A stretch of 16,488 nt of DNA from positions 1-16,488 of the forward strand of contig JAIPIO010000050.1 in assembly GCA_021734595.1 (NCBI GenBank). Direction: 5' to 3'. Positions 14,670 through 16,488 of this stretch are shown piece by piece; the first letter of the stretch is position 1, and each line of letters starts with the position of its first letter. Position numbers and translations under genes: made by a program. Below the pieces are notes generated by a model that saw only the letters and a program-made list of their open reading frames with translations, was not told where the DNA came from and made no database searches. This DNA comes from Kiritimatiellales bacterium (lineage in GTDB: Bacteria > Verrucomicrobiota > Kiritimatiellia > Kiritimatiellales > Pontiellaceae).

Positions 14670-14786
14670 GGACACACCTTTCAACACTTATCGTAACGCC
14701 ATTCGAGAATTCGCCGGTCCTATGCCGCGCTGCTTAAGAACTGAACGCGGTCCGCGCGCACAACCAGGCGCTGACGTTTTTGCCCC

Positions 14787-14825
14787 GTGTCGCGAGGACA
14801 CGACACAAAGTAACCGGCCAGTTAC
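14787..14825. other. Two short hairpins in the 267-base gap between the two exported-protein genes
   Basis: GTGTC (14787-14791) and GACAC (14797-14801) form one arm pair; GTAAC (14810-14814) and GTTAC (14821-14825) form another, nine bases later. The stems are only five base pairs and no T-run follows. They may end the upstream operon or mark the next leader. No convincing gene was found in 14670-14936. Confidence 0.25.
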
Positions 14826-14844
14826 GTGGGGCAGAGAGGTTTCC

Positions 14845-14873
14845 TTGCATGTTGAAGCGCTTCCTGCTATCTT
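14845..14873 (+). promoter_or_regulatory. Candidate promoter with a palindrome in its spacer
   Basis: TTGCAT (14845-14850) and TATCTT (14868-14873) are 17 bases apart, a modest sigma70 match. The spacer contains GAAGCGCTTC (14854-14863), a perfect 10-base palindrome placed where a repressor would block the polymerase. The predicted start would give a leader of about 55 bases before the ATG at 14937. Confidence 0.35.
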
Positions 14874-14936
14874 TGTTGAGTCGATTGCCGGGAAAACCAT
14901 GATTTGCCCATGCAGGTTCTCAGGAGAGACTGACCT

Positions 14937-15926
14937 ATGATTAATGTTCAATGTCGCCTCAGAAATCCTTGCTTCGGCTGGATGGTCCTTTCAGCCCTGT
15001 TGCTCTCCGTGGTCCATGCGGTGGCAAACGATGCATCCGCGTATCTCCAGTATTTCGGCGAAAAGGACAGAGACGACGTGGCACTCTTTGGCGAAGAGCA
15101 CCCGCGCCTCATGGAGGAATGGCTGGACCTGTACACACTTCAACTGAAACTCCGTGAACTGACAACGATTTTCGGGGTTGAAAAACGGCGCGAAGCGAAA
15201 CGAGTGATTCCGGGACTGAAGCGAGAGATTGAACGCGCACGGCGTAACTATGAAAAGGAGTACGAGGATATTTTTGAGGAGTACGAAGACGAACGTATGG
15301 AACTGAAGGAGGATCAGTTCGGGCTGGAAGAGAAAATGGGGTGGGGAAACGACAATGCACGGGTCCGCGAAAAACTCAAAGCCCGTCTTCAGGAACTCCG
15401 AAAGAAAATCGTTTTCTATGAAGAAAAGCTGGAGGTTCTGCATACCATAGAAGCAAAGATCAATGATACTGAGGAAACGCCCGGTGCCAGTACAATGTAT
15501 CGGATCGACGAACGCACGTTCGAGCGTTACCAAGACAGGTTTCCAGACGTTCTTGAGGCATGCAATACCGTCAAAGACTACTACGCCGATATTGATCGCC
15601 TTAAATCGCTGATCGAAGAAAAAGGCGAGACATACCGGCGAACTCGGCAACTTGACATCCTGAAGCAGGGACTCCAACAGGCCGAAAAGGATATGAAAGA
15701 AGCCATCCAGGACGCGAAAGACGATTTTGCGCGGGACGTTGAGGACGCAAAAGAGGATATCGAAGATCTGAACGAGGACATCGCTTCCCGGGAAGAACGG
15801 GGCAGGTCAGCAACCGAGGAAAGGCTGGAGCGAGATCAAATCGCCGAACGGCTGGAATCCATAAAGGAAATGTTCAAGTTCCTCGATGACATGGCCGCCG
15901 GCGCCAAGCCGAAGAAGCCTAAGTGA
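14937..15926 (+). CDS. Secreted, highly charged coiled-coil protein
   Basis: This 329-residue protein has a signal peptide (hydrophobic core WMVLSALLLSVV, likely cleavage after VHAVA at residue 30). The mature part is almost entirely helical, with many Glu, Lys, Arg and Asp residues. Two long coiled-coil stretches are likely: about 55-170 (REAKRVIPGLKREIERARR, then EEYEDERMELKEDQF) and about 210-320 (LKQGLQQAEKDMKEAIQDA). A short loop around ASTMYRIDER separates them. The C-terminus is basic (AKPKKPK). No enzyme motif or named family was recognised; a periplasmic structural or tethering role is inferred from composition. AGGAG at 14922-14926, ten bases upstream, supports the ATG at 14937. A candidate promoter with a palindrome precedes it, so it is probably transcribed alone. 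Confidence 0.75.
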   Translation: MINVQCRLRNPCFGWMVLSALLLSVVHAVANDASAYLQYFGEKDRDDVALFGEEHPRLMEEWLDLYTLQLKLRELTTIFGVEKRREAKRVIPGLKREIERARRNYEKEYEDIFEEYEDERMELKEDQFGLEEKMGWGNDNARVREKLKARLQELRKKIVFYEEKLEVLHTIEAKINDTEETPGASTMYRIDERTFERYQDRFPDVLEACNTVKDYYADIDRLKSLIEEKGETYRRTRQLDILKQGLQQAEKDMKEAIQDAKDDFARDVEDAKEDIEDLNEDIASREERGRSATEERLERDQIAERLESIKEMFKFLDDMAAGAKPKKPK

Positions 15927-16081
15927 TCACCTTTATGTCTCCACGTTCCACCGTCATCCTTCACATTTTCCATGCCCAACAGAAAACTGTTTATCGTAGC
16001 ATAACACGTCGATGAACTGCAACTTAGAAGCGGTCAGGCATAGCACCTTTCAGATAGCCCAGGCGCATATCCCTCGATTTT

Positions 16082-16488
16082 ATGGCGATCAACTCCAAAA
16101 CGTATGATTTACTCATCCTCGGAGCGGGATCCGGGGGGATAGGCGCGGCTATCGCCGCCGCCCGCCGCGGCGTCAAAACGCTGTTGGTCGAACAATGCAA
16201 TCTGCTCGGCGGGACCTCCACGGCCGGCGGCGTTAACTCCTGGGAAATGAGTGTCGGTGGCACCGGTATTCCGTTTGACCTGTACACACACATGAAACGG
16301 ATTCCGCGTGCGGTGGGCATTTCCTCCATGGGCCGACATTTTTGTCTCCAGGACGAACGCTATTGGCCGCATATTCTGGACAAGGTAAACTTCCCGGGTG
16401 GCGAAGGCGTAATCGATCCCGAGAGAACCTATTTAGATACCCTTCGACGACACCCCCCGGCGGAGTACCGTGACAACAAGTGGGGATG
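16082..16488 (+). CDS. FAD-dependent oxidoreductase, N-terminal part (runs off the window)
   Basis: The frame is open to the window edge, giving 135 complete codons. After a short lead the protein has the FAD-binding strand YDLLILGAGSGGIGAAIAAAR (G14-x-G16-x2-G19), the ribose-binding acid E37 in LLVEQ, and LGGTSTAGG (42-50). This is the signature of the FAD_oxidored group (PF12831), flavoproteins that are common in PVC bacteria, often near sugar-degradation genes, and whose substrates are mostly unknown. There is no signal peptide. No ribosome site is visible before the ATG at 16082; the lead-in before the Gly-rich motif is of normal length, so this start is plausible. The 155-base gap upstream holds only a weak AACAG/CTGTT inverted pair (15978-15991). 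Confidence 0.88.
   Translation, partial: MAINSKTYDLLILGAGSGGIGAAIAAARRGVKTLLVEQCNLLGGTSTAGGVNSWEMSVGGTGIPFDLYTHMKRIPRAVGISSMGRHFCLQDERYWPHILDKVNFPGGEGVIDPERTYLDTLRRHPPAEYRDNKWG

Noticed and set aside
14722..14940. 72-codon open frame in the gap before the coiled-coil gene
   Set aside because: No ribosome site, no family, and it runs through the candidate promoter and leader.

Overview
The window looks like a chromosomal piece from a Gram-negative bacterium of the PVC superphylum, most likely the Kiritimatiellota / Lentisphaerota / Planctomycetota neighbourhood. This is inferred from gene content, not from a marker gene. The clues are sulfatase, MtaA-type uroporphyrinogen-decarboxylase, family-4 glycosidase, Gfo/Idh/MocA and FAD_oxidored sequences, plus a pseudopilin-like domain with an exact H-X9-DG motif. 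Most genes are moderately GC-rich; one (about 2143-3009) is visibly AT-rich. No tRNA, rRNA or CRISPR array was seen.

Region 1 (1-7536, + strand) is a carbohydrate-related neighbourhood broken up by accessory genes. It opens with the 3' end of a glycoside-hydrolase-like protein. A Phd/VapC-type toxin-antitoxin pair follows, with an operator-like repeat in front, and an SGNH hydrolase overlaps the toxin stop by 4 bases. Next come an AT-rich GxxExxY protein with no ordinary start codon, a 45-bp tandem repeat that is open in frame, a 563-codon mosaic reading frame, an AAA_14/DUF4143-type ATPase and a Gfo/Idh/MocA oxidoreductase. A short dispersed repeat links the accessory part: one inverted copy at 2124-2151, three direct copies at 3051-3165 and one direct copy at 6171-6198. 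The mosaic frame (3174-4865) joins a sulfatase N-terminus, most of a uroporphyrinogen-decarboxylase-family protein and a family-4 glycosidase C-terminus.

Region 2 (7669-10389, - strand) is a housekeeping pair: a shikimate-kinase-family protein followed 12 bases later by the primosomal helicase PriA. The kinase lacks the usual shikimate-binding arginine.

Region 3 (10541-14669, + strand) is a tight operon behind a good sigma70-like promoter. It holds a YmdB-type metallophosphoesterase, nrdR, a protein whose N-terminus resembles a second ATP-cone (overlapping nrdR by 8 bases), and an exported protein carrying a pseudopilin-like module at its C-terminus. A separately expressed secreted coiled-coil protein follows (14937-15926). 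The window closes with the first 135 codons of an FAD-dependent oxidoreductase.

The main points of interest are the three-family mosaic frame, the dispersed repeat that forms gene ends and a small in-frame peptide, the start-less GxxExxY gene that shares a frame with the SGNH gene, the second ATP-cone-like gene beside nrdR, and the internal pseudopilin domain.
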